Positions 52,710 to 61,700 are shown, counted from the first letter of the stretch. The stretch: 64,000 nt of DNA from Dyella_A sp035685805 (GCF_035685805.1 NZ_DASSAB010000038.1:62001-126000); one strand, 5' to 3'. Notes: generated by a model from the letters alone, not told the origin. Translations and numbers: made by a program.

Positions 52710-54110
52710 ATGACCGTCCGCACCCGCTTTGCCCCCAGTCCCACCGGCTTTCTCCATATCGGCGGCGCGCGCACCGCGCTGTACTGCTGGCTGGAGGCGC
52801 GTCGTCGCGGCGGCGAGTTCGTGCTGCGCATCGAGGACACCGACCGCGAGCGCTCCACCGACGCGGCCGTACAGGCAATCCTCGACGCGATGCACTGGCT
52901 GGATCTGGACGCCGACGCGGCACCGGTCTATCAGACTCATCGGCTGGCGCGCTACCGGGAAGTGGCCGATCGCCTCGTTGCCGAGGGCAAGGCCTATTAC
53001 GCCTACGAGAGCAAGGACGAGATCGAGGCGATGCGCGAGACGGCCATGGCCGCCGGCGAGAAGCCTCGCTACAACGGCTACTACCGCGACCGCAACGAGC
53101 CGTACCGCGAGGACCCGAACCGGGTGATCCGCTTCAAGAACCCTACCGAGGGTTCGGTGGTGTTCGAGGACAAGGTGAAGGGTCGCATCGAGATCGCCAA
53201 TAGCGAGCTGGACGACCTGGTGATCTTCCGCTCCGACGGCTGGCCTACCTACAACTTCGCCGTGGTGGTGGACGACATCGACATGGGCATCACCGAGGTG
53301 ATCCGCGGCGACGACCACGTCAACAACACGCCGCGGCAGATCAACATCTATCACGCGCTGGGCGCACCGGTGCCGGAGTTCGCGCACCTGCCGATGATCC
53401 TGGACAAGGAAGGCAAGAAGCTCTCCAAGCGCACCAACTCGGTAAGTGTCATGGAGTACCGCGCCGACGGCTTCCTGCCGCACGCGCTGCTCAACTACCT
53501 GGTGCGGTTGGGCTGGTCGCACGGTGACCAGGAAATCTTCTCGCGCGCGGAGATGGTCAAGCTCTTCGACATCGCCGACGTCAACAAGGCCGCTTCGCGC
53601 TTCGACACCGAAAAGCTCGCCTGGCTCAACCAGCACTACCTCAAGACCGACGATCCCGCCGCCATCGCACCGGAGTTCGAGTGGCACCTGCAGCGCGCCG
53701 GCTACGACCTGTCGAACGGCCCGGCGCCGGCCGACCTGATCGTGGCGCTGCGCGACCGCGTGCAGACCCTGAAGGAAATGGCCGAGCGCGCGGCGATCTG
53801 GTTCGGTCCCATCGTCGAGTGGGACGAGAAGGCCGTCGCCAAGCACCTCAAGAACGACAGTGCGGTCGCCGTGCTTGACGAGGCAAGGGCGCTGCTGGCC
53901 AGTTGCGAGTGGAAGCCCGAGCCGATCCACGCGGTGATCGAGCAGATCGCCGCGAAACTGGAGCTGGGCATGGGCAAGATTGCCCAGCCGCTGCGCGTGG
54001 CGATGACCGGCACCCAGGTCTCGCCGTCGATCGATCACACCATCTACCTGGCTGGCCGCGATGTGGCGCTGCAGCGCATCGCCGACGCCATGGCGCGGGC
54101 GCAGGGCTGA
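52710..54110 (+). CDS. gltX: Glutamyl-tRNA synthetase
   Basis: Class I aminoacyl-tRNA synthetase that charges tRNA-Glu. The 466-residue protein starts MTVRTRFAPSPTGFLHIGG with the HIGH-type motif, and the KMSKS-type loop is KKLSKRTNS near residue 240. The zinc-finger cysteines of some GluRS are not evident. The C-terminal helical anticodon domain follows. The gene precedes a small membrane protein 34 bases downstream. Confidence 0.97.
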   Translation: MTVRTRFAPSPTGFLHIGGARTALYCWLEARRRGGEFVLRIEDTDRERSTDAAVQAILDAMHWLDLDADAAPVYQTHRLARYREVADRLVAEGKAYYAYESKDEIEAMRETAMAAGEKPRYNGYYRDRNEPYREDPNRVIRFKNPTEGSVVFEDKVKGRIEIANSELDDLVIFRSDGWPTYNFAVVVDDIDMGITEVIRGDDHVNNTPRQINIYHALGAPVPEFAHLPMILDKEGKKLSKRTNSVSVMEYRADGFLPHALLNYLVRLGWSHGDQEIFSRAEMVKLFDIADVNKAASRFDTEKLAWLNQHYLKTDDPAAIAPEFEWHLQRAGYDLSNGPAPADLIVALRDRVQTLKEMAERAAIWFGPIVEWDEKAVAKHLKNDSAVAVLDEARALLASCEWKPEPIHAVIEQIAAKLELGMGKIAQPLRVAMTGTQVSPSIDHTIYLAGRDVALQRIADAMARAQG

Positions 54111-54144
54111 GCACGGCCGCCCGCTCGCGTCGCGGAGCCCAGCC

Positions 54145-54429
54145 ATGGATGAACTGATCGCCAAGGCCATGCAGGGCGTGGACCCGGAAGCGCCCGGAGC
54201 GTTCTGGCAGGCGTTCGGCAACCTGATGGCGCTGGTGCCATGGACGCAACTGGCGTTGTGGAGCGTGTTCTTCGTGGTGGTGGGTGCCGCGCTCGGCCGT
54301 TGGCGCGGACAGACCCGCGCCGGCGTGGTCTGGGCACTGCTGCTCGGCCCGATCGGCTGGCTGGTGGTGCTCTGGCTGCCGCGACGCACCGGCCCCTTGC
54401 CACCGCCCTTGCCGCGCCGGCGACGCTGA
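54145..54429 (+). CDS. Small membrane protein of unknown function
   Basis: A 94-residue protein with two hydrophobic spans (about 34-50 and 61-78, WSVFFVVVGAALG and VVWALLLGPIGWLVVLWL) and a basic Pro/Arg-rich C-terminus (PPLPRRRR). The short turn between them contains GRWRGQTRAG. GGAG near 54135 may act as ribosome site. It follows gltX closely, so is likely in its transcript. I do not recognise a family. Confidence 0.65.
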   Translation: MDELIAKAMQGVDPEAPGAFWQAFGNLMALVPWTQLALWSVFFVVVGAALGRWRGQTRAGVVWALLLGPIGWLVVLWLPRRTGPLPPPLPRRRR

Positions 54430-54509
54430 CCCGGACAGCAGGCGCGTTGCTGTCGCGGGCGTGCCTGCGCGCTCCTTGCGGTTGATCGGGAGGCCGGCAG
54501 GCCCGATGT

Positions 54510-55013
54510 ATGATCGCCAGCGAGGTGATTCGATTGAGCAAGCAGACCGGCGGCAAGTTCCACACGCACCACGAAGGCGACCCCCAGGGGTTTGTCGACG
54601 CGGTGTCGCACGCGAGCGAGGAGCGCGGCTTGCGGCTCACGCCGCTGCGCAAGGAAGTGCTGGAGCTGGTGGCCGCGGCCGGCAAGCCGGTGAAGGCCTA
54701 CGACCTGCTCGACCAGCTGCGCGAGCGCCACGGCAACGCGGCCCCGCCCACGGTGTACCGGGCGCTGGATTTCCTGCTCGAGCAGGGCTTCATCCACAAG
54801 CTCGAGTCGATCAACGCGTTCGTGTCCTGCCACCACCCGGCCGAGGCGCACCAGGTGCCGTTCCTGATCTGCGATGTCTGCTCCAGTGCGCAGGAGGTGT
54901 GCGACGAGCGGGTGGCGCAGTTGATCGAGACCCAGGCCGAGCGCTTCGGTTTCCATCCCCAGGCGCAGACGCTGGAAGTGCACGGCGTGTGCCGCCAGTG
55001 CCGCCAAGGCTGA
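54510..55013 (+). CDS. zur: Fur-family transcriptional regulator, probably Zur
   Basis: Metal-responsive repressor of 167 residues. The winged helix contains GLRLTPLRKEVLELVAAAGKPVKAYDLLDQL, and PTVYRALDFLLEQGFIHKLES is the recognition region. Two CxxC pairs (CDVC in ICDVCSSAQ, and CRQC at the end) form the structural zinc site, and SCHHPAEAH resembles the regulatory site of Zur. The first TTG-started alternative is at 54534 with GAGG upstream; I kept the ATG at 54510. The adjacent MerC-like gene has a Zur-box-like start region, which supports Zur over Fur or PerR. Confidence 0.85.
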   Translation: MIASEVIRLSKQTGGKFHTHHEGDPQGFVDAVSHASEERGLRLTPLRKEVLELVAAAGKPVKAYDLLDQLRERHGNAAPPTVYRALDFLLEQGFIHKLESINAFVSCHHPAEAHQVPFLICDVCSSAQEVCDERVAQLIETQAERFGFHPQAQTLEVHGVCRQCRQG

Positions 55014-55052
55014 GGCCGAGCGCGCCTCCAGGGCCGTCGCTGGCGCCCGAGC

Positions 55053-55069
55053 ACGTTATAAAGTAACAT
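55053..55069 (+). promoter_or_regulatory. Candidate Zur operator overlapping the merC start region
   Basis: GTTATAAAGTAAC (55055-55067) in the sequence ACGTTATAAAGTAACAT is a near-palindrome (GTTA-n5-TAAC) close to the gammaproteobacterial Zur box TGTTATAnTATAACA. It ends seven bases before the ATG and includes a possible -10 TATAAA, so binding would block transcription. Confidence 0.6.
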
Positions 55070-55075
55070 CGACGA

Positions 55076-55549
55076 ATGAAGACGAACGCGTCGCCGCCCG
55101 TGGCGACCTGGGACGAGTCGATGGATTCCCCCCAACTGGACAGATCGACGTGGTGGAAGGTGGCGGACCGGGTGGGTGCGGCGGCCTCGTTCCTGTGCGC
55201 AATCCACTGCGCCTTGCTGCCGTTCGTGCTGGCGCTGCTGCCGCTGATCGGGCTGGAGTTCCTGGCCAGTCACACGTTCGAGCGGTGGTTCGTGGTGTTC
55301 GCCTGCGCACTGGCGTTGTTCAGCCTGATCCGCGGCTATCGCCGCCATCGCCTCTCGCAGCCGCTGGCCTTCGCGTTGCCCGGCCTGGCGCTGCTGTTGC
55401 TGGGTGTCACGGTGGCCGAGGGTTACTCGGTCGCAATGCACAGCACGATGGTGACGCTGGGTGGCCTGATGGTGGCGTTCTCGCACTTCCTTAATCTGCG
55501 CGCGGACCGTCAGCTCGACCACGTGCACGGTCCGCAGTGCGCGCACTGA
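55076..55549 (+). CDS. MerC-domain membrane protein
   Basis: A 157-residue inner-membrane protein with four hydrophobic spans and the MerC-type motif AAASFLCAIHCALLPF, where Cys-x-x-His-Cys sits in the first span. The C-terminus HVHGPQCAH is His/Cys-rich and could bind metal. MerC proteins of mercury operons move Hg(II), but no other mer gene is present here. The gene is directly downstream of the Fur-family regulator and appears to be under its control, so zinc or another divalent metal is a better guess. That substrate is inferred. Confidence 0.83.
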   Translation: MKTNASPPVATWDESMDSPQLDRSTWWKVADRVGAAASFLCAIHCALLPFVLALLPLIGLEFLASHTFERWFVVFACALALFSLIRGYRRHRLSQPLAFALPGLALLLLGVTVAEGYSVAMHSTMVTLGGLMVAFSHFLNLRADRQLDHVHGPQCAH

Positions 55550-55561
55550 GCGCAGCCCTTC

Positions 55562-55589
55562 TTGCGCTTTGCGCGGCCGCTGCTACGAT
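55562..55589 (+). promoter_or_regulatory. Candidate sigma-70 promoter of the bTHX gene
   Basis: TTGCGC (55562-55567) and TACGAT (55584-55589) are 16 bases apart and lie 41 bases before the bTHX ATG. Confidence 0.4.
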
Positions 55590-55630
55590 GGCCGACTGTT
55601 CAGACAATCAATACGCATCAAGGAGTTTCC

Positions 55631-55792
55631 ATGGGTAAGGGCGATCGCAAGACCCGTCGCGGCAAGATCAATCGCGCCAGCTACGGCAACAGTCGTGCGC
55701 ACGGCGTCCAGCCTGCGGTGGCGGGTGGCAAGCCCACCGTGACCAAGCCGGCTGCCGCCAAGAAGGCCGCGCCGAAGAAGAAGTCCGCCTGA
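55631..55792 (+). CDS. 30S ribosomal protein bTHX
   Basis: A 53-residue, very basic protein. The start MGKGDRKTRRGKINRASYG is the hallmark of the bTHX (Thx) family, a small peptide that inserts in the head of the 30S subunit. The C-terminal half is an Ala/Lys-rich extension (AAAKKAAPKKKSA) not found in the shortest Thermus form. A strong AAGGAG lies before the ATG and a terminator follows, so it is a complete single-gene unit. Confidence 0.88.
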   Translation: MGKGDRKTRRGKINRASYGNSRAHGVQPAVAGGKPTVTKPAAAKKAAPKKKSA

Positions 55793-55814
55793 GCCACGCG
55801 CCAGGTTGAGCAGA

Positions 55815-55840
55815 AGCCCCCGCCTGCGGGGGCTTTTTGT
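55815..55840 (+). terminator. Intrinsic terminator after bTHX
   Basis: A 7-bp stem (AGCCCCC / GGGGGCT) with a six-base loop is followed by TTTTTG. It lies 22 bases after the bTHX stop. Confidence 0.9.
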
Positions 55841-55865
55841 TTCCCGCTCGCGGTGCTCGCACCGC

Positions 55866-57104
55866 TCAGTCCTCGCGGGACACCGCTTGGCCGGCAACCC
55901 AGCTTTGCTCTAGCAGGCCGTCGCCGCCGATCCAGTAGCACAGCTCGGCCGGGCGATGCAGACGCCATAGCGCCAGGTCGGCCCGCTGTCCGGGCTCCAG
56001 CGTGCCGCGGTCGCGCAGACCCAGCGCCCGTGCCGCGTGCACCGTGACCCCGCGCAGGGCTTCGTCCGGGGTCAGCCGGAACAACGTGCAGGCCATGCCG
56101 GCCGCCAGCCGCAGCGAGAGCAGGGGAGAGGTGCCCGGGTTGCAATCCGTGGCCACCGCCATCGGCACGCCCAGCGCGCGCAGCCGTTCGACCGGCGGCA
56201 GACGGGTCTCGCGCAGCGCATAGAACGCGCCCGGCAGCAGCACCGCCACCGTGCCGGCGGCGGCCATGGCGGCCGCGCCGTGCTCGCTGAGATGTTCCAG
56301 ATGATCGGCGGACAGCCCGCCGAACTCCGCCACCAGCGCGGCGCCATCAAGGTCCGACAGCTGCTCGGCATGCAGCTTCACCGGCAAGCCCAGCCCCTGC
56401 GCGCGCGCGAACACGCGCCCGGTTTCCTCGCGGCTGAAGCCGATGCCCTCGCAGAACGCGTCCACCGCGTCCACCAGCCCTTCGCCGGCCAGCGCGGGCA
56501 ACCATTCATCGCAGACGGCCGTGACGTAGTCCGCGCGCCGGTCGCGGTATTCCGGCGGCAGTGCGTGCAGCCCCAGGAAGGTGGTGCGCACGGTCAGCCC
56601 CAGCTCGGCGCCCAGTTGCCGGGCCACCTGCAGCATCCGCCGCTCCGCGTCCAGCGAGAGCCCGTAGCCAGACTTGATCTCCAGCGTGGTGACGCCATCG
56701 GCCTGCAGCGCCCGGGCCCGCGGCAAGGCCTGTGCCAGCAGCGTCTCGGCGCTGGCGGCGCGGGTCGCCGCCACGGTGGAGGCGATGCCGCCGCCGGCTC
56801 GGGCGATCTGTTCGTAGCTGGCGCCGTTGAGGCGCTGGTCGAACTCGTCCGCGCGGTCGCCGCCGAATACCAGGTGCGTGTGGCAGTCGATCAGCCCCGG
56901 GGTGAGCAGCCGGTTGCCGACCGACTGGACCGCGCGAGCCAGCGCGGCTGGCGCGGCGGGCAGCTGGTCCATGGCGCCGACCCAGGCGATCCGGCCCTCG
57001 TGCACGGCCAGTGCGCCGCGCTCGATCAGGCCGAACGGCTGCTCGCCGGCGAGCGTGGCGAGGGTGGCGTCGGCCAGCAGGAGATCCCAGCGCGGTAACG
57101 TCAT
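55866..57104 (-). CDS. hutI: Imidazolonepropionase
   Basis: Zinc/iron amidohydrolase that opens imidazolonepropionate to formiminoglutamate in histidine degradation. The 412-residue protein has the metal motif LIDCHTHLVFGGDR, the substrate region GGGIASTVAATRAAS, HAEQLSDLDGAALVAEFGGLSADHLEHLS and ATDCNPGTSP with the final metal Asp. Start at ATG 57104, 30 bases after the ClC gene stop on the same strand. The partner hutF is 3 kb away on the other strand. Confidence 0.96.
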   Translation of the reverse strand: MTLPRWDLLLADATLATLAGEQPFGLIERGALAVHEGRIAWVGAMDQLPAAPAALARAVQSVGNRLLTPGLIDCHTHLVFGGDRADEFDQRLNGASYEQIARAGGGIASTVAATRAASAETLLAQALPRARALQADGVTTLEIKSGYGLSLDAERRMLQVARQLGAELGLTVRTTFLGLHALPPEYRDRRADYVTAVCDEWLPALAGEGLVDAVDAFCEGIGFSREETGRVFARAQGLGLPVKLHAEQLSDLDGAALVAEFGGLSADHLEHLSEHGAAAMAAAGTVAVLLPGAFYALRETRLPPVERLRALGVPMAVATDCNPGTSPLLSLRLAAGMACTLFRLTPDEALRGVTVHAARALGLRDRGTLEPGQRADLALWRLHRPAELCYWIGGDGLLEQSWVAGQAVSRED

Positions 57105-57134
57105 GGTGCCGCCCGCAGGTCGTGCGCACCCATC

Positions 57135-58658
57135 TCAGGCACCTCGGCGGGGATCGTCGTCGGCGGGCCCGGAAGGCTCGTCGAACGCACTGGTGCTCCC
57201 GGCCGGGGAGGACTCGGTCGGCTCGGGCGGCTGGGCAGTCTCGTCGGCCAGATCCACCGGCTCGCTTACCGCAGCCTGTTCGGCGACCTCTGCGTCGCGC
57301 CCGGCGCGGGTGGCCTGCTGGTGCTCGAAGTCCTGCACCATGCGCTCGGCGAAATCCTTGTACACCGGCGTCGGGCAGAACAATGACGCGGCCGCACGCG
57401 CCAGCAGGCATGCGGCCATGATCGGAATCACCATCTCCTGGTTGTCGGTCAGCTCCATGGCGATCACCGCCGAGGTCAGCGGCGCGCCGGTCACCCCCGA
57501 CAGGTAGGCGCTCATCCCCAGCAGCACCACCGTGCCGGGCGGGATGCTCGGCAGGAAATAGGCAATGTTGTGGCCGATGCCGGCACCCACGGCCAGCGCG
57601 GGCGAAAAGATGCCGCCGGGGATGCCCGCCCAGTACGACACCACGTTGGCCAGCAGCTTGGCGATGCCGAACGCATGGCCGGGCGTGACCGCGGCCTCCT
57701 GCACGAACGCGCGGGCCTGGTCGTAGCCGGTGCCGTAGACGTTGTTGTGGGTGAGCAGGCCGATCACTGCCAGCGCCAGGCCGCAGCCGGCGGCAAACAC
57801 CACCGGCGCCCGCGAACGCAGGCGCCCGATCTGCGCCAGCGGCCCGCGCCGGCTGAGCAGGATCAGGCGCGCGAACAGGCCGCCCAGCAGGCCGCAGATG
57901 ACGCCGGTCAGCAACACCGCCAGCCAGGAGTGTCCCAGCGGCAGGCTCGCCTGCACCTCGCCGAAGTACGCGTAGTTGCCCACGATGCCGAGCGAGACCA
58001 CGCCGCCCACGATCACCGCCGTGAGCAGCAGGCCGCTGAAGCGGTGTTCGAAGGTGCCGGCCAGTTCCTCGATCGCGAACACCACGCCGGCCAGCGGGGT
58101 GTTGAAGGCGGCCGCGATGCCGCAGGCGCCGCCGGCGAGAATGAAGCGCGAGGCCGCCTTGGGGTCGGTGAAGCCGAAGCGCCGACCCAGCGTGTAGAAC
58201 AGGCCGGCGCCCACGTGCACCGTGGGCCCCTCGCGACCGATCGACGCGCCCACCGCCAGGGCCACCAGCGTGAGCACCATCTTGCCCACCGCGATCGGCA
58301 AAGCGAGCATGCGCGCGCGGAACGTCTCGTCCTCGATGTGCAGCGTGCCGATCACCTGCGGGATACCGCTGCCGCGGGTGGCGCGCAGGCGGCCCTCGGT
58401 CGCCCAGGCCAGGCCGGCAAAGACCAGCGGCGTGAGGATCAGCGGAATCCACGCGCCGTAGCCGAGGATCAGCTGGAACAGGTGGTACGACCAGTCGCTC
58501 GCCTTGGCGAACACGATCGCGGCCAGTGCCACCATGATCGCCCCCACCCACAAGGCGAGGCGGCGTTTCCACTGCGCCGGCGCGAAGAATTCGTGACCCA
58601 GCAGGGCCTGCAGACGGGGGTTGGACGAGCGCGTGGAAGGCGGGGTCGGGTCTGTCAT
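57135..58658 (-). CDS. ClC-family chloride channel/antiporter
   Basis: A 507-residue membrane protein of the ClC family, most like bacterial H+/Cl- exchangers. The selectivity motifs are GSGIPQ, GREGPTVH (with the gating Glu) and GIPGGIFSPALAVG. The proton Glu lies in FAIEELAG. A long soluble C-terminal tail (after about residue 430) is acidic, Pro/Ser-rich and has no CBS domain. Both Glu residues present argues for an exchanger. It sits directly upstream of hutI with 30 bases between them. Confidence 0.94.
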   Translation of the reverse strand: MTDPTPPSTRSSNPRLQALLGHEFFAPAQWKRRLALWVGAIMVALAAIVFAKASDWSYHLFQLILGYGAWIPLILTPLVFAGLAWATEGRLRATRGSGIPQVIGTLHIEDETFRARMLALPIAVGKMVLTLVALAVGASIGREGPTVHVGAGLFYTLGRRFGFTDPKAASRFILAGGACGIAAAFNTPLAGVVFAIEELAGTFEHRFSGLLLTAVIVGGVVSLGIVGNYAYFGEVQASLPLGHSWLAVLLTGVICGLLGGLFARLILLSRRGPLAQIGRLRSRAPVVFAAGCGLALAVIGLLTHNNVYGTGYDQARAFVQEAAVTPGHAFGIAKLLANVVSYWAGIPGGIFSPALAVGAGIGHNIAYFLPSIPPGTVVLLGMSAYLSGVTGAPLTSAVIAMELTDNQEMVIPIMAACLLARAAASLFCPTPVYKDFAERMVQDFEHQQATRAGRDAEVAEQAAVSEPVDLADETAQPPEPTESSPAGSTSAFDEPSGPADDDPRRGA

Positions 58659-58691
58659 CCGGGCATTATCGCAGACCTCGCCCCGCGCCCG

Positions 58692-60272
58692 TCAGCGCGG
58701 GTGCGGATGCCAGCGCGTCTCGTACAAGTCGTAGCGACGGTCCTTGAGGTTCTGCACCGCACCGGCATTGCGCGCGCGGGCCAGGCTCTCCAGCCGCAGG
58801 TCGGCGAACAGCACCGTCTCGATGTTCGGCGTGGAGTCGGCGGCGATGCCGTCGCGGGCGAACGGAAAATCGCTCGGCGTGAGGATGCAGCTCTGCCCGT
58901 ACTGGATGTCGAAGTTGTTGACGCCGGGCAGGTTGCCCACGTTGCCCGACATCACCACGTACACCTGGTTCTCGATCGCGCGGGCCTGCGAGCAGTAGCG
59001 CACCCGCAGGTAGCCCTCGCGTACATCGGTGCAGAACGGCACGAACAAGATCAGCGCGCCCTGGTCGGTGAGGTGGCGGGCTACCTCGGGGAACTCCGAG
59101 TCGTAGCAGATCATCACGCCGATCGGGCCGCAGTCGGTCTGGATCGTCGCCGCGCTCTCGCCGCCGGTGATGTTCCACACGTTGCGCTCGCTCGGCGTGG
59201 GGTGCAGCTTCTCGCGCTCGTGGATCGAGCCGTCGCGCAGGCAGACGTAGCAGACGTTGTGGATGTCGCCGTTGTCCTGCTCGGTGGGGTGCGTGCCGCC
59301 AATGATGTTGATGTTGTAATGGACGGCCAGACGGCTGAACAGCGCTTTGACCTGCGGCGTGTACTGGCTCAGCTTGCGGATCGACTCCACCGGCGACAGC
59401 TCGGTGTTCTCGATCGACAGCAACTGCAGCGTGATCAGCTCGGGAAAGGTGACGAAATCGGCGTTGTAGTCCGCGGCGATGTCGGTGAAGTACTCCACCT
59501 GGGTGGCGAACTCCTCGAACGACTTGATCTTGCGCTGCAAGTACTGCACCGACGCCACCCGCACCGAGTCGGGCAGGCTCTGGTGCGAGGTGATCGAAGG
59601 CGTGTCCGGATGGTCGTGCAGCTGCGGGTTGCGCCACACCAGGTGCACGGCGTAGCCGAGCGAGTCGTAGTCCGACGGCACGTAGGCGCGCAGCAGACCG
59701 ATCGCCTCGAAGTCGTTGTTGAGCTGGAAGCTGAGCGTGAGGTCGCGACGCTTGCCCTCGATCACCGCCTGCACGTAGGCCTCGGCGCTGCCGTAGCGCG
59801 GCATCGCCTTGGCCAGGCCCGGGATGCGGCCGCCGAACACGATGCCGCGCAGCTTCAGGTCGGTGCAAAGCCGCTTGCGCGCCTGGTACAGGCGCTGGCC
59901 GATGCGCATGCCGCGGTAGTCCGGGTGCACCACCACTTCCATGCCGTACAGCCAGTCGCCGTCAGCCTTGTGCCGCGAGCCCATGCCGCCGCCGGTGATC
60001 TGCGCCCACGTGTGCGGCGCCAGCGCGGTCGCTTCATCGATGCGGAAGGTCGCGCAATAGCCGACCACCTTGCCCTCGTACTCCACCACGAACTGGCCTT
60101 CCGGAAAGTGCGTCTGCTGGGAGCGCAGCATTTCGGCGGAGTGGCCCCACTCGGTGGAGTAGATGCGGGCGGTCAGGTCGACCAGCTGCGGCACATCGGC
60201 GGGAACGGCCTGCCGCAGCAGGAGACGGGGCGTGTTTTCCAGCATTTTCTTGGCCATTTCCCAAGTATGCAT
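58692..60272 (-). CDS. Fused GNAT acetyltransferase and carbon-nitrogen hydrolase
   Basis: A 526-residue two-domain protein. Residues about 14-220 are a GNAT acetyltransferase (acetyl-CoA loop near VVHPDYRGMRIGQRLYQAR). Residues about 235-515 are a nitrilase-type amidase with the Glu-Lys-Cys triad: FPELIT, REKLHPTPSE and ICYDSEFPEVAR. The fusion is a known architecture, and no function is firmly assigned. A repair or detoxifying deamidase that senses an acyl group is possible. It starts at ATG 60272, divergent from hutF with 57 bases between. Confidence 0.9.
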   Translation of the reverse strand: MHTWEMAKKMLENTPRLLLRQAVPADVPQLVDLTARIYSTEWGHSAEMLRSQQTHFPEGQFVVEYEGKVVGYCATFRIDEATALAPHTWAQITGGGMGSRHKADGDWLYGMEVVVHPDYRGMRIGQRLYQARKRLCTDLKLRGIVFGGRIPGLAKAMPRYGSAEAYVQAVIEGKRRDLTLSFQLNNDFEAIGLLRAYVPSDYDSLGYAVHLVWRNPQLHDHPDTPSITSHQSLPDSVRVASVQYLQRKIKSFEEFATQVEYFTDIAADYNADFVTFPELITLQLLSIENTELSPVESIRKLSQYTPQVKALFSRLAVHYNINIIGGTHPTEQDNGDIHNVCYVCLRDGSIHEREKLHPTPSERNVWNITGGESAATIQTDCGPIGVMICYDSEFPEVARHLTDQGALILFVPFCTDVREGYLRVRYCSQARAIENQVYVVMSGNVGNLPGVNNFDIQYGQSCILTPSDFPFARDGIAADSTPNIETVLFADLRLESLARARNAGAVQNLKDRRYDLYETRWHPHPR

Positions 60273-60329
60273 CAGTCAGCTTGAAGCCCCGGTCAAATAC
60301 ACTGCGCGCTTTCAAGGCAGGAGCCACTG

Positions 60330-61700
60330 ATGACCTCGACGCCGACCCGCCTGTTCGATGCCGGCCATCTCTGGCGCGACGGCGCCTGGCATGCCGATGC
60401 GCGTATCGCCGTGGCGGCAGACGGCCAGCTGCAGGAGCCGCGTCCCGGCACCTGCGAGCGCCTCGGTGCACGGGTGCTGCCGGGCATGCCCAACCTGCAC
60501 TCGCACGCGTTCCAGCGCGCCATGGCCGGGCTGGCCGAGCGGCGAGGCCCCAGCGACGACAGCTTCTGGACCTGGCGCGAGGCCATGTACGCGTTCGCCG
60601 CCGCGCTCGATCCGGAGTCGCTGCAGGCGATCGCCGCGCAGCTCTACGTGGAGATGCTCAAGGCCGGCTACACCCAGGTGTGCGAATTCCACTACCTGCA
60701 CCACCAGAGCGACGGCACGCCGTACGCGCAGCGCGAGGCGATGTCGCTGGCGCTGATCGCCGCGGCGCAGGAGGCCGGCATCGCGCTGACCCTGCTGCCG
60801 GTGCTGTACATGACCGGCGGTTTCGACGGCCGCGCGCTGGCACCGCGCCAGCGGCGCTTTGGCCATGCGGAGGTGTCCGACTACGTGCGCCTGCTCGAGT
60901 CGCTGGGCGCGCATCAGGGGCCGGGCCTGCGCGTGGGGATCGCGCTGCACTCGCTGCGCGCGGTGCCGGAAACGGCGATGCGCACGCTGCTGGCCACCGG
61001 CGCGGCGCAGACCGGCCCGATCCACATCCACATCGCCGAACAGCTCGGCGAAGTGCAGGACTGCCTCAACCTGCGCGGCGCCCGGCCGGTGGAATGGCTG
61101 CTCGATCACGCCGACGTCGATGCGCGCTGGTGCCTGGTGCACGCCACCCACCTCAGTGGCCACGAAGCATCGCGCCTGGCGCGCAGCGGTGGGGTCGCGG
61201 GCCTGTGCCCCACCACCGAGGCCAATCTCGGCGACGGCCTGTTCCCGCTGGCCGACTACCTGGATGCCGGCGGTCGCTGGGGCATCGGTTCGGACTCGCA
61301 TATCTCGGTATCGCCTGTGGAGGAACTGCGCTGGCTCGAGTACGGCCAGCGCCTGGCCACCCAGCACCGCAACATCGCGGCGCGCCGCGAGGGCGACAGC
61401 GTCGGGCAGACGCTGTGGCAGGGCGGGCTCGCCGGCGGTGCGGCCGCGTCCGGGCTGCCGCTGGGCGAGCTGGCGCCGGATCATCGCGCCGACCTGCTGG
61501 TGCTGGACGAAGACGCGCCGCTGCTCGCCGCCCGCGAAGCAGCGGCGGTGATGGACAGCCTGCTGTTCGCCGGCAACACGCCGCTGGTGCGCCACGTGAT
61601 GTGCGGTGGCCGCTGGGTGGTGCGCGACTTCCACCATCACGACGAGGCGCGCATCGCCGCGCGCTATCGCCGGGTGGTCGAGCGGCTTGCGCGGGGCTGA
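60330..61700 (+). CDS. hutF: Formimidoylglutamate deiminase
   Basis: Converts N-formimidoylglutamate to N-formylglutamate and ammonia. The 456-residue amidohydrolase has the metal motif GMPNLHSHAFQRA, HIAEQLGEVQDCL, THLSGHEASRLARSG and GSDSHISVSPVEELRWLEYGQR with the catalytic Asp. It implies the five-step histidine route with formylglutamate amidohydrolase (HutG), not the direct formiminoglutamase; no hutG is visible in the window. It shares a start region with the divergent GNAT/hydrolase gene. Confidence 0.95.
   Translation: MTSTPTRLFDAGHLWRDGAWHADARIAVAADGQLQEPRPGTCERLGARVLPGMPNLHSHAFQRAMAGLAERRGPSDDSFWTWREAMYAFAAALDPESLQAIAAQLYVEMLKAGYTQVCEFHYLHHQSDGTPYAQREAMSLALIAAAQEAGIALTLLPVLYMTGGFDGRALAPRQRRFGHAEVSDYVRLLESLGAHQGPGLRVGIALHSLRAVPETAMRTLLATGAAQTGPIHIHIAEQLGEVQDCLNLRGARPVEWLLDHADVDARWCLVHATHLSGHEASRLARSGGVAGLCPTTEANLGDGLFPLADYLDAGGRWGIGSDSHISVSPVEELRWLEYGQRLATQHRNIAARREGDSVGQTLWQGGLAGGAAASGLPLGELAPDHRADLLVLDEDAPLLAAREAAAVMDSLLFAGNTPLVRHVMCGGRWVVRDFHHHDEARIAARYRRVVERLARG

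Noticed and set aside
55076..55549. Mercury-resistance operon
   Set aside because: No merR, merT, merP or merA lies nearby; the gene is preceded by a Fur-family regulator and a Zur-like box.
57570..60284. A 904-residue open frame antisense to the ClC and GNAT/nitrilase genes
   Set aside because: Its protein is low in complexity with His/Arg/Ala bias and no recognisable domain; it is a shadow of two well-supported minus-strand genes in GC-rich DNA.
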